Of a stretch of 33,693 nucleotides of DNA, positions 20,707 through 33,514 are shown one piece after another (the first letter of the stretch is position 1; every line of letters starts with the position of its first letter). A model generated the notes under the pieces. It searched no databases and was not told the DNA's origin. It saw only the letters and a list, made by a program, of their open reading frames with translations. Source of the DNA: Pelargonium cotyledonis. Lineage: Eukaryota; Streptophyta; Magnoliopsida; Geraniales; Geraniaceae. The translations under genes and the position numbers were made by a program. The stretch is taken from contig JAYMTA010000246.1 of the NCBI GenBank assembly GCA_036897625.1, positions 1 through 33,693 of the forward strand. The letters run 5' to 3'.

Positions 20707-23700
20707 ATGAGAGGAACAGGAAGATTGGTGGCGCAAGCTCTATCACGCCAACAAAGATCGAAACTTTCCTCAGAAAACAATGTCCTCTCCTCTTTTCGCA
20801 GCCAAATTTTCGCTTCTGCAACTTCCACATCGTTTCTGGAGAACCGTAGCACTTTCCCAGATTTCAAACCCCTAAAATATTCCCCATTTTCTCCTCACTC
20901 GAAAAGGACCCCCTTTGGAGGTACGCTGTTTTTTTTGTTATCTTCGTGTGTATTTTGAATCTGATTTTCGTATTGGTCACGGACAAAAAATATGGTTGTT
21001 GGGTTTTATATGATCTCGATGCTTAGCTCCTATTTTGTTTCTGTGTTGGTTGAGGTCTGGGAAAGCAGAGAGATTTGAATGGTTTTGTTGGTGATGATGT
21101 TTTGTGCAGGGCAGAGGAGGTCTATGTTTATACAAACTCAATCAACGCCCAATCCTTCCTCACTCATGTTCTATCCTGGCAAGCCAGTCATGGAAGTTGG
21201 GAGTGCAGATTTTCCGAATGCGCGAGCTGCGATGAACTCTCCATTGGCCAAAGCTCTTTATGGCATCGATGGTAAGTGAATGTCAATGCAACATGCTATT
21301 ATTATCTGGGATTATATTTCATTTGTGTATTTGTTAGGCTTAAAAGCCATAAGATCGAGGTGGCAGAGGTAAGAATGCTTAAGCGATTTTGTAACACTAG
21401 AAACGAAGGTATTACATATATGGAATAAGGGTGGCTTCAGTTAAGGATAAGATAAAAGAAAACTGCTTAAGTGGTTTGGAATCGTATAACAATGAGAATA
21501 TAGCAACCCCATAAGGAAAGTTGAGAGAATTCAGTTAGGAGAAACTAAAAACGGTGTGCTGCTAAGTTAGTGTGGAAAGTTCTTTTAGGGCATCTCCTAT
21601 ATTTTATCCTCTAAAGAGATAATAGCATGAGTCGATAAATGCACACCATATATTACTTCTATTAAACCTATCTTCATAATGGTTTATACTCTTGAGGTAT
21701 AATCGGTTGGTCCCACAATAATAAAAAATCATATTAACTTATTATTATTTTCATGTTATCACATGTATTTTTTTTTCATTTGAAGAACAAATTGGCAATT
21801 GTTAAATGTGATCATTCTACTATGCGTAATATATGTTAAATGCATAATATGTATACAGTCACAAAATAGACAACAATATGCACCACTTTTGAGGTTATTA
21901 CACTCACATTACACGCCATTGTGGATGCTCTCAGGGAAGGACATGATAACACATGAATTATCAAAATAGATAACATTAGAAAAGATGGAGTGAAGGAGGA
22001 TAATACAAATAGAAGTTCCGAATAAGTTATGCTATAGGATTCATGTAACTGACCCCAATTTTTTGAAATAGCTTGGTCTTTATTTATTTTTTGGCTTGCT
22101 TATGAAGTTTTAGTATAAATACCCTTGGTTAATTGTAGCATTTGTGAGAAATTTCTTGGAGCAATTTGAAGATTAAGCATGATAGTCCACATCTCTGTCC
22201 TTTGAACATTAAATTCATCCAAGCAGTTGTCATTCTGTAATGTTCATTGTTCAATCAAATTAGTGATCATGAGTAGTTTGGTTCTCATCGTTGGGGGAAA
22301 TGTGGAATGCTGGTTGTTGATTGACATAGGAAGAGGTAGTGGGTTAGGATATCATTGATAGGGATGTATTAGAAGAATAGTCTTGATCGTCACTGACTAT
22401 ATAATGGTGGTGTGAGAAAAGAAATACGAATATGGGTTTACCTTTAAAACAAACAACTCAACCAATCTTCTGAATTACTCATGGAATAGTTGAAGATATG
22501 ATGTACTAACAATATTGTTGGCAACCTACCCACCAACTGAATTTGTTTTGAGTGCTGAAGTGAAGAGTTTGACTAATCTGATCATCTCTGTACAGGGATT
22601 ACTCGTGTCTTCTTTGGTTCTGATTTTGTTACTGTGACAAAGTCAGACGATTTTTCTTGGGATCTTCTAAAGCCTGAAGTCTTTGCCGCAATTATGGACT
22701 TCTATTCATCTGGACAGCCTCTCTTTCTAGATGCAGCTACGGCCGCGTCCATGGACACAGCTATTCATGAGGTCCGTCTTCACCTTTTACTTATTTTGCT
22801 CTTTCAAATTGTTGAAGCTTACTTAATGTAGATGGATCCATTTTTTCTGCTCTCCACTTATTTTGTTTTACCTGGAATGAACATTCAAATTTATAGATTC
22901 GTGAATTAAATTTGTTCAAATATCAAATATACAGTGGCAGTGTCATCAATATCAGTCAATGTTTAATAATTTCTTGTATGTCTTTTGCTTGTTAATAAAA
23001 TTCTTATCCCTTGTTTAAAAAAATGTATAATTTCAGACATGACTGACTATATGAGTCTTATTAACCCTTTTTGATCTATCATGAATCTAAATAGAAATTA
23101 TTGATGTAAAATGATGTTACATCGTAAGAACAGAGAGAGCTGTAGATAGCTAATTTGCTGACAATTTTAACTGAATCTAGACAATGCAATTGCATTTAGA
23201 AGGAAAAATTATATCCAGTAATTTAAATGTGTGAAACCATTTTTTAGAGAATGATTTTTTCCTCTTTCAGGATGATTCGGAAACTGTTGCAATGATCAAA
23301 GAGCTGTTGGAGACTCGTATCCGTCCTGCAGTGCAAGACGATGGTGGGGACATTGAGTACAGGGGGTTTGATCCGTAGGTTCTTATCCATCCTCCATTGT
23401 ATAATTATGAATTTATAGAAATCTGTTGCCATTTGTGATTTTTAAAATTTGATCATTTTTCGTTTGCTTCCTCCAGCGAAAGTGGAATAGTCAAGTTGAA
23501 AATGCAAGGAGCCTGTAGTGGCTGCCCCAGCTCATCTGTCACTTTGAAGTCTGGAATTGAAAATATGCTAATGCATTATGTGCCCGAGGTAAAACAGTTG
23601 TTGACCTAATAATCATAACCTTTGTTTTCAAAAACTGTATTTTTTTTTTGTTACTTCATGCTTGTAGGGTTGTTTAATAGATTAGATGATTTGTACATAA

Positions 23701-24634
23701 AAATATTGCTGCAGCTTACCACCAGCTGCATGGATAAATGTTTTCCTTTTTTCTTCCACAGTCCCAACTAGATAGATCATATGAACCTTTTACTTTGTGT
23801 GTGTGGGTGTGCGCGCGCGCTTGTGAGAGAGAGAGCAGGGTAATTTATCTGTTATTGTGTCAATGCGCATCTCAAATCTTGGTACTGATATCTGAGAGCT
23901 TGGAATATATGTTTTTGATTTGTTTCACCTGATGATGCAAAGAGTCTCAGTTGCACTTGCACATAAAGAATGCATGAAACATATACTGTGCCTGACAAAA
24001 CCCATTAGTTAATACAAGCTCTACAATTACGAATTCAGTACTTTTCTATAAGATTTGTGGGTGCAACATTGTTTTACATATTGTAGTTTAACACAAGGAG
24101 CTTGCTGTAAACTAGATAATCCTTTCGGGAAACAATAGAAAGAAAGGTGGGTTTGTTTGAGAAATTCAATGGCCTTAAAAATTTGTGAGAAACTGAGAAA
24201 TACTAAACCAGTGTTAAGTGATTTCATTCCTCATTCATTGTTTGTGGATACATCATTTCACTTTTCCACTTTGTATGTTACACTAAATAGTTACATTGGT
24301 GGGTGTCATGGCGTTAGGAAAAGATAGACATAGTCTAATAATGTGCAAGTCATTTCTTTTTCTCTTCTGCTCTGTGGCGGTGTACGCACTTGGTAAATTT
24401 GAGTATGGTGTCTGTGCATGTATTCAGTTGATACGTTTTCAACTGTTGTGCTAGTGTTCTTTGTGTTGTGTTCACAATAATTTCTACTGGTTAGTCGTCT
24501 ATTTTTGAAAATGCAAATGTTCTTCTGTTTTATCAATTACTTAAGAATGTCATCTGCATTTACAGGTAAAAGCTGTAGAACAGGAATTTGATGCTGACGA
24601 TGAGGAAGCAGCTATAACTGGCCAGGTGGAGTAG
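20707..24634 (+). CDS. NFU4/NFU5-like: NFU-type iron-sulfur cluster scaffold, probably mitochondrial (NFU4/NFU5-like)
   Basis: Six exons: 20707-20920, 21110-21271, 22596-22771, 23271-23374, 23477-23588 and 24566-24634, giving 278 aa. The first roughly 72 residues are Arg/Ser-rich with almost no acidic residues, as in a mitochondrial presequence. An Nfu N-terminal domain follows, starting [20 protein letters not shown]. The C-terminal NifU-like domain contains [10 protein letters not shown], whose C232 and C235 form the CXXC that binds a [4Fe-4S] cluster between two subunits. In plants, mitochondrial NFU proteins pass [4Fe-4S] clusters to client enzymes such as lipoyl synthase. Length fits Arabidopsis NFU4 and NFU5 (about 275-283 aa), and the domain order separates it from plastid NFU1-3. 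The end is ambiguous: an in-frame stop follows CAG-GTGGAG at 24632-24634, or that GT is a donor spliced to 25414. Intron 2 is long and carries a MITE-like element. Confidence 0.92.
21588..21930. mobile_element. MITE-like element in NFU intron 2, possibly PIF/Harbinger
   Basis: The left end GGGCATCTCC and the inverted right end GAGCATCCAC (from GTGGATGCTC at 21921-21930) form short imperfect terminal inverted repeats. The flanking trinucleotides are TTA (21585-21587) and TCA (21931-21933), close to the TWA target duplication of PIF/Harbinger elements. The 343-bp AT-rich interior has no coding capacity. The mismatch in the target site keeps this tentative. Confidence 0.4.
23796..23834. repeat. 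Alternating purine-pyrimidine tract (TG)n(CG)n followed by (GA)n
   Basis: An almost perfectly alternating TG and CG run (23796-23822) is followed by GAGAGAGAGAG within NFU intron 5. Confidence 0.85.
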
Positions 24635-25413
24635 TTTAATTTATCATCTTACTCAAGAATGTGTGACTGAGATAATAGTGAGCTCAAAGAGGACTTAAGG
24701 TACTTATTCTCTGTACAGGAGGCAATATGTTCTGGTTATCAAATTAACTTATTTATTGGTAAATTTGTGGACACATTGCTGTAACCTGCTAGCAAGTATA
24801 TCTCCATAGTAAGAATTTGGAGTGGTTTGATGGCATATATAATAATAAAATTTTGTAATTCATGGCAAGTAGTTTTCCAATATTTCCACCATTGTTGTCA
24901 AGCTGACACTGATTTCTAAACAACTGGATGTAGCAGCAATTGGATGAGTCCATTTTTCTTTTCTTCATATGCTATGTTGGTTTGCTGCTACACAATGGCT
25001 TTCAAGAATTTTACTGTTTGTGTGAACCTTCCATTGTTGTTTTTCTTTCTCATGCTATTTGGCCAAACCGAATCTGGCACTCCATAAAGTACTGTGACTA
25101 CTGTCATATTTGGTATGTTATGGAGTTGATGAATCATCGATCCATTTCACGATGTTCTGTGTATTCATGCCCTGTCTGGTGCTCCGGTAATTGATTGACT
25201 CGAGCCTTGGTTGAATATTGTGTCAATATATTCCTTTGTTTCTTGTGTTCCCATATAGATCTCATGGACAGGAGCTTCACCCCCAAAATATGGAAACTCA
25301 ATACATCAACATTTCTGTTATTACGTCACACCTAGATTTTTTTAACGACTCTTGTTCCTTCAGCTAGGTTTCTGATATATTGACATCTTTTTATCGTCTT
25401 GCTTTCTTCTCAG

Positions 25414-25428
25414 GAGGCGTCTTCGTAG
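25414..25428 (+). CDS. Possible alternative last coding exon of the NFU gene
   Basis: If CAG-GTGGAG at 24625/24626 is a donor, the strong acceptor CTTGCTTTCTTCTCAG before 25414 adds GAG GCG TCT TCG TAG. The protein would then end in EASS instead of VE (280 aa instead of 278). The donor is weak; the acceptor has a good pyrimidine tract. Confidence 0.35.
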   Translation, partial: EASS

Positions 25429-28400
25429 GAAGAGGAGCTAGATGGAGGTAGAACTCATGGACTGTTTCTTCAATAAATTCACTTGAAACATGAAACAAAG
25501 TTCATAAAGTATATGCTTTTGTATCTCTCTGTATTATTAGGATGACGCTGCATATGGATTCATTATCAGCCTGACAATGAAGTTTGATGAGTGTAGAAAT
25601 GAATTTCGGACTTGATATTTGTATCTTTGTGACGCTTGTACGAAGCGGGTACAAGGAAGAGAACTAGTCTTGATCATTTATACACAATTATAACCAATAA
25701 TATGCCAATGTAATGTCAAGTGTGTGTGTGTGTGTTATGAACCATGCCTTTTTTCTTGGGTCACCATATTGATCTGGACCTAGACTTCATAGGTTGAAGC
25801 CAATGATTGGATTTTCTTCTTCTCCATTTTATGTAGTAGACTCGTGTATTAAATATGGATCAAATTGATTAACAAGACTTTAAAATAAATGTCAACTCTT
25901 ATAACATAAAGTGATGTACATTAATTGGGTCAATCCGGCCGGGTAGGTTAACTTCATGTACAAGTAGCCCGGGTCACATTATCTGGTTAGACTCTATTGG
26001 ATCATCATACATGTTCAAATTTGATGTATTTAGATTTTTTTTTTTAACTTTCTAATACTCTCCATCTATAATAATTAGGAGCTTCATTGTAAATATTCTT
26101 AGAGTTGTGGTACAAAACATGTGCTCACACATTTGTAAATTTTAATCTCCTAATCCTAATTCACTTACTCTCACACTGGAGAGGTGAATTCTAGTGCAAT
26201 TCACTTAACATGTGTTCTTTTTTGTAGAAATCAGATCAAGTACGAACTGATACAAATCGCGCTTCTAAGTTTACAAACACTGTTGGATAATATCAACAAA
26301 TAATTTTATGCAAAGCAGAGAAAGAAATATCGTGCACACAAAAATAATCTCAAATATTATATAATTATCTCTATTGTACAAGATAATGTCTCAATTGATG
26401 ATAAATAACACATCAACTAGTTTATGAATCATATTTTTCACATTAAAAACCCATGTAAAAAGAGAAACTATAGCATAACATGTGGATTGATGCATCACTT
26501 TGTACATAAAAATCATACGAGATTTAACATTAGTAGCATTTTTCTATAAAATAAAGTTAGCGATGTGGTACCGACTGATAAAATGATTGATATGATCTCT
26601 CAATCATTGCAAGAAATGTAGGTACATGCAATGATGAAGAGTTGTGGTATATTAAATGACTAAGTCAAATGCGACGACTATGTTACTCCATGCTACTATT
26701 GTTTATGAATGTTACTGGTACTAAGTTTTACGAACGATGTTCAAATACAAGTAAAGAAAACAAATTTTAATCGTTACTCACAAATAGATTTACGTAAAGA
26801 GTTTATCTTCCGCCGATTTGATTTTTAATATACACTATTTGAAAAGGAAAAAAAAAAACTTTTTGCCCAATGAGCAATGACATATACTTGTGAGGAGAAT
26901 ATTGGCATAGTGGCATATGTTGTGGCTCCACTTCACATTATGAACAAGATTCATCATATATTTTTGAGTGCATGGATGGATCATACATATGCAGCCTTGA
27001 CCCTTGAATATCAGCAAAGGTCTGCATCTTTGAGAATTGGAATGGTGTTGTGGATAGATGGATGACTTGGCTTGACTTGCACTTTTCACCTGTAATTCAC
27101 TGTTATTTTAGGAAGCGGATTCTTACTGTAATTTGATATACGCATATTAAATATTGACGTGACACATTCTCAATCTTATATGACAATTTAGTTTTTTTTT
27201 TCTCTTCAAAATTTGATCGGATCCGACCTCATCCCCTTTCAATGTAAGACCATATGTGGTTGTAAAAATTTCACGTCATCTACGTGTAAATAACATGCAT
27301 TTATCTACACGCACTAATCATTTTCGAATATTTTATAACCCAATCCAATCCACTTGGCCACTTTCTGTCATTTTAATTGTCTTTTGATATAGCTTTAAGT
27401 AAAAAACTTGCTTATCCAACCCACCAATAATGCTTCTTTGAAGCCACCTCCACCATGCTTCTCCATATATATCACCTTTTTTTTTGGTTGGCAACTAAAT
27501 TTTCAGCTGACAACAACATTTTATTTATTTATGTACTTTTTGAGAAATTCAAATAAGTAAAATGTTTTCATATATTTTAATCAATATTTTTTTTTGGAGG
27601 GCATTGAGTATAAGTCAAGAAATGTTTGATTAAGGCTAATCGGACAATGAGGTTGCGATACATCATTAAAAAAAATTAGAATTTAATGAATCGTTTCGCT
27701 CCCACAAATTTATTGATAGGAGCATAAGTAAAATTTAACGAGGTGTAATCTTCTCGTTTGACTTAATTTATAGCCTAAATGATAAAAAATTGGTCAATAT
27801 TTTTTGGTTGACTATTAATTTGAGCTTCTAACGATGCACGTGGGGATGAAAATTTTAAATTTTAGGTGTTAGAATCACCCATCTTTTGCATTTTTTGATA
27901 ACATGGTGTAACTAGTGGGATAAACCATAATCACAATCTTCAAGCACATTTCTATCCATTAGTATTTTTTATTACCATATACAATGTGATCTAATATAAC
28001 AATCAAACGAGTTTTACAAGATAAGATTTTTCTAATTTGTAGGTAATGAAAGAGATTAAAAAAAGAGAGCAAACAACACGAGTTGTGGACTTACATATCC
28101 AAGCAATAGATCAATATACATCGATTTGTGGACTTGCCTCACGACTTACACGTCAATAAGTACTTGCCCATTTTTCATTTTGTTTGGACCTGTTTCACGT
28201 TGTCAATTTCCATGGCAGGTTGTTGTTACTTTCTAGATAATTAGGGTGAATTCTTCGGTCTTCATGGTGACCAAGATTCGAGAATTTCGAGTAGATATGG
28301 TCGCCAAAATTGTACGTATCTTCGTTCATTATCAACGTTATTTTCTTAAAAGCACGAGAGAAAACTCGTGTAAATAATAACAAAACTAAGTAAGAAAAAG

Positions 28401-28803
28401 ATACTATACTTATCTTAAAATGAGAGTCAATAATATTCTTACAATAAATTTGACATATACCACAAAACACGACAACGAGAATACAAAAATAATTGTATTG
28501 ACATTATTGAAATTATCCTTTATTTTTCTTAAAGTAGAAACAGAACAGTCGTTTGCAAGAAAAGCTCTAAAAGGCTCAGCGCCGTAAAGCCAGCTCGGAT
28601 TCGCCATTGACACGCAGAGGAGAAAAAAGGGTCGAAGCACAAGATCACAAGCCCACACCACGCGACGACCTCGCGACGACACACGCCGGCTCACGCTCGC
28701 ACACGCTCCTATTTCCAGCTCCCGCTTTTTTACCCATATTAATATACTCCACTGGAGCTCCGTTTCCTCACCAACCACCCACCAACCAGTCCATTTCTCA
28801 TTC
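25429..28803. other. Gene-poor intergenic region
   Basis: No gene could be supported. It holds the NFU 3' flank, a (TG)n microsatellite at 25721-25735, and AT-rich DNA. A small open frame pair at 26835-27089 has no domain. A 9-bp inverted repeat, ATCATTGCA/TGCAATGAT, lies around 26602-26634. The last roughly 200 bases become richer in G and C toward the transporter promoter. A 122-codon minus-strand frame at 28410-28778 lies in this promoter region and matches nothing I recognise. Confidence 0.55.
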
Positions 28804-28811
28804 TATAAATA
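28804..28811 (+). promoter_or_regulatory. Candidate TATA box of the MFS transporter gene
   Basis: TATAAATA lies 84 bp before the start codon at 28895, so transcription would start near 28835-28845. Confidence 0.6.
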
Positions 28812-28894
28812 CGTTGAATTTTAGTTTCCGTTCGTGATCGGAGCTAAAAATCGAAACTTGATTGAGAAAACGACGAGATTTGGAGAAGAAGGAA

Positions 28895-31800
28895 ATGGGG
28901 TCCAAGACCGGACTGAGGGAGCTCAGGCCTCTGATTCACTTGCTGCTTCCGCTCTGTGTTCACTGGATTGCGGAGGAGATGACAGTTTCGGTTCTTGTTG
29001 ATGTCACTGCCGGGGCTCTCTGTCCCGGACAGTCTACTTGCTCCGAAGCCATTTATGTTTCTGGAATTCAACAAACGGTGTGTACATTTCCTTTGTTTTT
29101 CTCCTTCTTTGTTTTGTTTGGTTGCTGGGAAAGTTGAGGAAAATTTGAGATTTTGAAGTGTCCTGAGCTGACCCATTTAGATAAGGAAATGGCCAAATGG
29201 GTGATTCAAAATTTTGAGTATTGGGTCTTGGGAAATAAAGATACCCAGTTGAGTTTGGGGTGAGATTTTGGCTTGGTGTCAAGGTGAGTTCATCAGTTAT
29301 GGGATTCTAGTTAACTTTCTCTCATTTTCTCCCCAGTTTTCTAGGGAACCAAACAGAATTTTGTTCTCAGCCAAGTAAAAAGTTGGATAAGGCTTGGTTG
29401 GTAGGGATATGTTGATTGTTGGGAAACAATCAAAAAGGAAAATTCAAAGTTTGTGTCTTAATTTTCTTTTCTTCAGCTTCACGGAAGATACATGATTCTG
29501 CTTATTTTGCTTCAAAATTCTTTATACCATATCTTTAAAGTAACAGGAATTATGATTCTAATATTCATAATTCTTTTTTTTCTTTAATTCTAATGTTGGT
29601 TTTTGCATTAAAAAAAATAGCCTTCATGTTTTGATATCACCATTTGGAACTGGAAAATGATTTTTCTTTTCTTTTCCTATTGCTATCGTGGCCCCTTCTT
29701 ATTTTTAAAAATCTTTTATATTAATAATGATTTCTTTCTAAAAACCTATCACTATCACTGTCAATTTTTAAATTTCACTTCTAGACAATAATTTCCAGGC
29801 CATCAGTGTCTTACCAAGGTGACAATTTTATATGGAGTCCTTTTGGAAGCTAATGCTGAGAAGTTTAGTGGATCTCCACTGAGATATTGCAAGATTTCCC
29901 AATAATAAAGTATTGGTTGATATTAACTTCATACAAAATAGTTGGATTGGATCTTCAACAATTTTTTATTGCCCTCCACACATAATATGTGTGTGTGTGT
30001 GTGTTCAAGAGATTTTTTTTCTCTTATGCAATATTGTTCCACAAGTTTTTGATGCATTTGTCTATTTCTGCATAAATAACTTCATATCTTCAAAGCTTAA
30101 GCACAAAAACATATTTATATTTCAACAACAGGATACCTGTTAAATTCCAAACATTTGCAAGAATCATTATTAGTGGCTCATCCTGTGAATTTGTTACTCT
30201 TGTTTACTGCTGATGACTAATATCTTGTTTTAGAGGGACACCAATCATGTTTAGTTTATTTTCTCAAAAAAGGACTAAACATGTTGCGTAGAGTATTTGG
30301 GTTTACCATTCCAGCCTGATTCATTCATACTGATTATCCTAGGGAATATGATGTCAAGAGAGTAGATGATACTTTCAAGCAATGCTTTACTTTTCAAGTG
30401 CAAGTGTGGGTCCTATAGGTGCCATATTTGTGGTTAAATAACATTCTTCTTTATTTCTTGTTAGTTCTATAATAAGGTTGTAGTTCATATTTATGGTCTA
30501 CTTGCTTGATCTGTTTTAATGAATATAACTTACACTTTGAAGCTGGGTCATGAAATAGTTGAAATTTGGGGCATGCACCAATTGGTGCATGAATGTGACC
30601 AATCTTTCTCTCTCCCCCACTCCTTCCAAAAGAAAAAGGCAGGTCTCCGTCACTTTTCTCTCTTTAAAAAAATCGAACTACTTCCTCTATCCCAAAATGG
30701 GTATCAACTTTCTTACAATAAGAGTACGTGTGATGGAAAAAGTTAAAGTCAAACTAACATATCCTTAATTTGTACCCCTAAAAAATGTAAACGTGGACAC
30801 ACATTTTGGGATCGAAGGATCACATATAAGCAAGAAAAAAGTGAGCTGGATACCCGTAGCGTCTCATTTTGTTGATTATGGTTCATAAGCTAAAATATAT
30901 GTTGGTTATCCCCAACTTCTCATTTTGTTGAGGTTTGAACAAATGAATCCCTATCCTTCTATTTTTCACATCAAGTGATTAAACATTATAATTGCACTAT
31001 CTTGGCTGTATTCTGGACAAATGCTTGTGGAGATTCATGAAATCAATTAGTTTCTTGGTACAATTTGAATATATAGCAAATGGACACTTAACTGTGCCAG
31101 TAAGGTTTCCTTCACTTATGTTGATGATAAACTGGGATTCCGATATTCATTTTGTTGCTTTATTCTATGAAGCCTTAGGAAGTTTTGTGCTTTCCTTTTT
31201 AACAGGTTGTTGGGATTTTCAAGATGGTTGTGCTTCCAATTTTGGGTCAGCTTGCAGATGAGCACGGGCGTAAACCATTAATAATGCTTACTGTATCCAC
31301 AACCATAATCCCCTTTGGTATGTTTTACAGACCAACTTGATATTCAGATATATACAAGTAAATGCTCTTAGAAATTGTTCTTCATATGAGTACATGTTCT
31401 TAAGATGGATCCAAGCCCAATGTCACTTAAGGCCTATTAATATTGCACATATGCATGATTTAATCAAGGACAATGCTGCGATGGGAACTTACTCTTTCTT
31501 TTTGGTGTGTCATTTCAGCTTTACTTGCCTGGAATCAGTCTAGGGAAGTTGTGTACGCTTACTATGTGATTCGTACATTTTCATATATCATAAGCCAAGG
31601 CAGCATCTTTTGCATCGCAGTTGCTTATGCGGTATAACTCATTCCCTGATGGTTTCTAAACATGATATATATGAAAGATTATGATTCACCAGTCTCCTCA
31701 TTTTTATAGGCAGATTTTGTTGCCGAGAGTAAGAGGGCTGCAGCATTTAGTTGGATTACGGGTCTATTTTCAGCTTCACATGTCTTAGGAAACGTACTCG

Positions 31801-33441
31801 CACGCTTTCTTCCAGAGAAGTACATTTTTGACGTAAGTTGTTGCTTTAACTTCATCTACACTCCTTAGTTGTTTCTGGTATCTTTTGTGTTACCTTCAGC
31901 TGATGAAACTTTTTCCCCTTTTTCCTTTTTAGGTTTCAATTGCTCTATTGATCTTCTGTCCGCTTTATATGTATTTCTTCATGGCCGAGACAGTTGAACT
32001 GGCACCAAGGCAGGACCAAGATTCGGCTTGCTTGACTAAGACACTTAATGTTGTCACGAAAAGATGCATATCAATGAAAGATGCTGCAACAGTAGTTCTT
32101 AGCAGGTACTTTTACGTGATATCTGTATACTCAAAATGTCCCGGTTCTTCTTTAGAGACATGTATTTTGAGGATCTTCTTAAACATAATGTACATATTCT
32201 GTGATGTCTGGCTAAAGATTTGCATTTATATTTCAGTCCAACACTCAGAGGCATTTCTGTTGTTTCTTTCTTCTACGAATTGGGAATGTCTGGAATCAGC
32301 ACAGTCTTGCTTGTATGCTCCTAATCAATTTAACTAAGCACGTTTCTTTTCATTACGTGTTCACTGCAAACTGATGATGTTCAGTTTAACATTAGTGTGA
32401 TTCCTTGTGCAGTACTATCTGAAGGCAGCTTTTGGTTTTGACAAGAATCAGTTTTCGGAAATCTTAATGATGGTGGGAGTGGGTTCTATTGTTTCTCAGG
32501 TAAGCTTTTTCATGATCATATCTGTTGTTGTCTTGTTGACTTCAAGAGTATTATTAATCTTTTCATCGAAATCTGCTAATATCTGTCCCATTCCACAAAC
32601 TATATACACTGAAATATGTCATGAACCTTGATTCTGGTTTTCTCATATATTGTTCGTATTTGGTTTGAAATTTATATCTTTCATGTGTTGCTTGCTGTTT
32701 GTTATAGATGTTGGTGCTTCCTCTAATAAACCCATTGGTCGGAGAGAAGGCAATACTGTGCGCAGCCTTACTCGCATCTATAGCTTATGTGTGTAACCTT
32801 TCTCTTCCCTCTCAATAACTCATATCAGAAAACCCGAAAAAGGTCTAAATACGAAGATTTGTTGTGCTTCTTCTTTTGCAGGCATTGCTTTATGGTATGG
32901 CATGGGCATCTTGGGTACGTACTTATATATGGTTTCACGATCTAGTTTACATGAAATTATCAATTCAAGAGTGTAAATGTCTATCGGAATTAGCCTTAAC
33001 AATGGGAAATCTTTTCCTCAACTCAGGTACCGTACTTGAGCGCCTCGTTTGGAGTTGTCTACATTCTTGTGAAACCTTCGGTAAATGCTGCCTCTACTGA
33101 TCAATCTCTCCTTTCTGTTGTGATTATACTCAGTATCATTTTAACCTTCATCTGCTTGTTCGTTCTGTTCATTGATATGCAGACTTTTGCCATTATTTCA
33201 AAAGCATCAAGCTCAACCAATCAGGTATGCTTCTTCTGATGCATTTTTGGGCTAAAAAATATGGTTCCTTGATCAATGGCTCTAATTTGACAGTTCGGAA
33301 AAACTTCCAATTCCTTTCTACTAATGCGCGTTCTGATTATCATTTCGTTATTTTCATCACAGGGAAAAGCGCAAGGATTCATCGCAGGAGTGCAGTCAAT
33401 AGCAAGTTTGTTATCTCCAATCGCAATGAGCCCATTGACAT
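28895..33441 (+). CDS. MFS transporter, plant TetA/HIATL1-like group (3' end outside window)
   Basis: Twelve exons visible: 28895-29077, 31206-31317, 31519-31631, 31710-31832, 31933-32105, 32237-32312, 32413-32499, 32708-32788, 32882-32914, 33027-33080, 33183-33224 and 33363-33441. They encode 385 aa plus one base, and the gene continues beyond the window. The start is the first ATG after the TATA box. The protein begins [20 protein letters not shown] and then shows repeated hydrophobic segments. [14 protein letters not shown], encoded in exon 2, is the MFS motif A loop between helices 2 and 3. The [20 protein letters not shown] stretch near the visible end is typical of this group's second half. 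Plant relatives are labelled tetracycline-transporter-like or hippocampus-abundant-transcript-like and are about 415-460 aa long, so 1-2 exons are missing. The substrate is unknown. Intron 1 is 2.1 kb and contains a Stowaway-like MITE. Confidence 0.9.
29989..30004. repeat. (GT)8 microsatellite
   Basis: Eight GT units in intron 1 of the MFS gene. Confidence 0.9.
30572..30591. repeat. Perfect 20-bp palindrome
   Basis: CATGCACCAATTGGTGCATG equals its own reverse complement; the flanking bases do not extend it. It lies in MFS intron 1. Confidence 0.95.
30681..30824. mobile_element. Stowaway-like MITE in MFS intron 1
   Basis: The left end CTTCCTCTATCCCAAAATGG and the inverted right end GATCCTTCGATCCCAAAATG (a few bases in from the boundary) resemble the Stowaway terminal repeat theme CTCCCTCCGTCCCAAAAT. 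The element is about 144 bp and flanked by TA on both sides (30679-30680 and 30825-30826), the target of Tc1/mariner-type elements. It has no coding capacity. Confidence 0.55.
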
Positions 33442-33514
33442 GTAAGTTGGACAAATTCATCTTTTTATTTCAAGATACCGTTGATGTAACGCCAACTGAT
33501 TTTCGTGTTTCGTG

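Noticed and set aside
26602..26634. Short inverted repeat that might be a microRNA precursor
   Set aside because: Only a 9-bp stem with a 15-base loop, too short for a plant microRNA hairpin.
28410..28778. 122-codon minus-strand frame before the MFS gene
   Set aside because: Overlaps the presumed transporter promoter, has no recognisable domain, and the nearby TATA box points to the plus strand.
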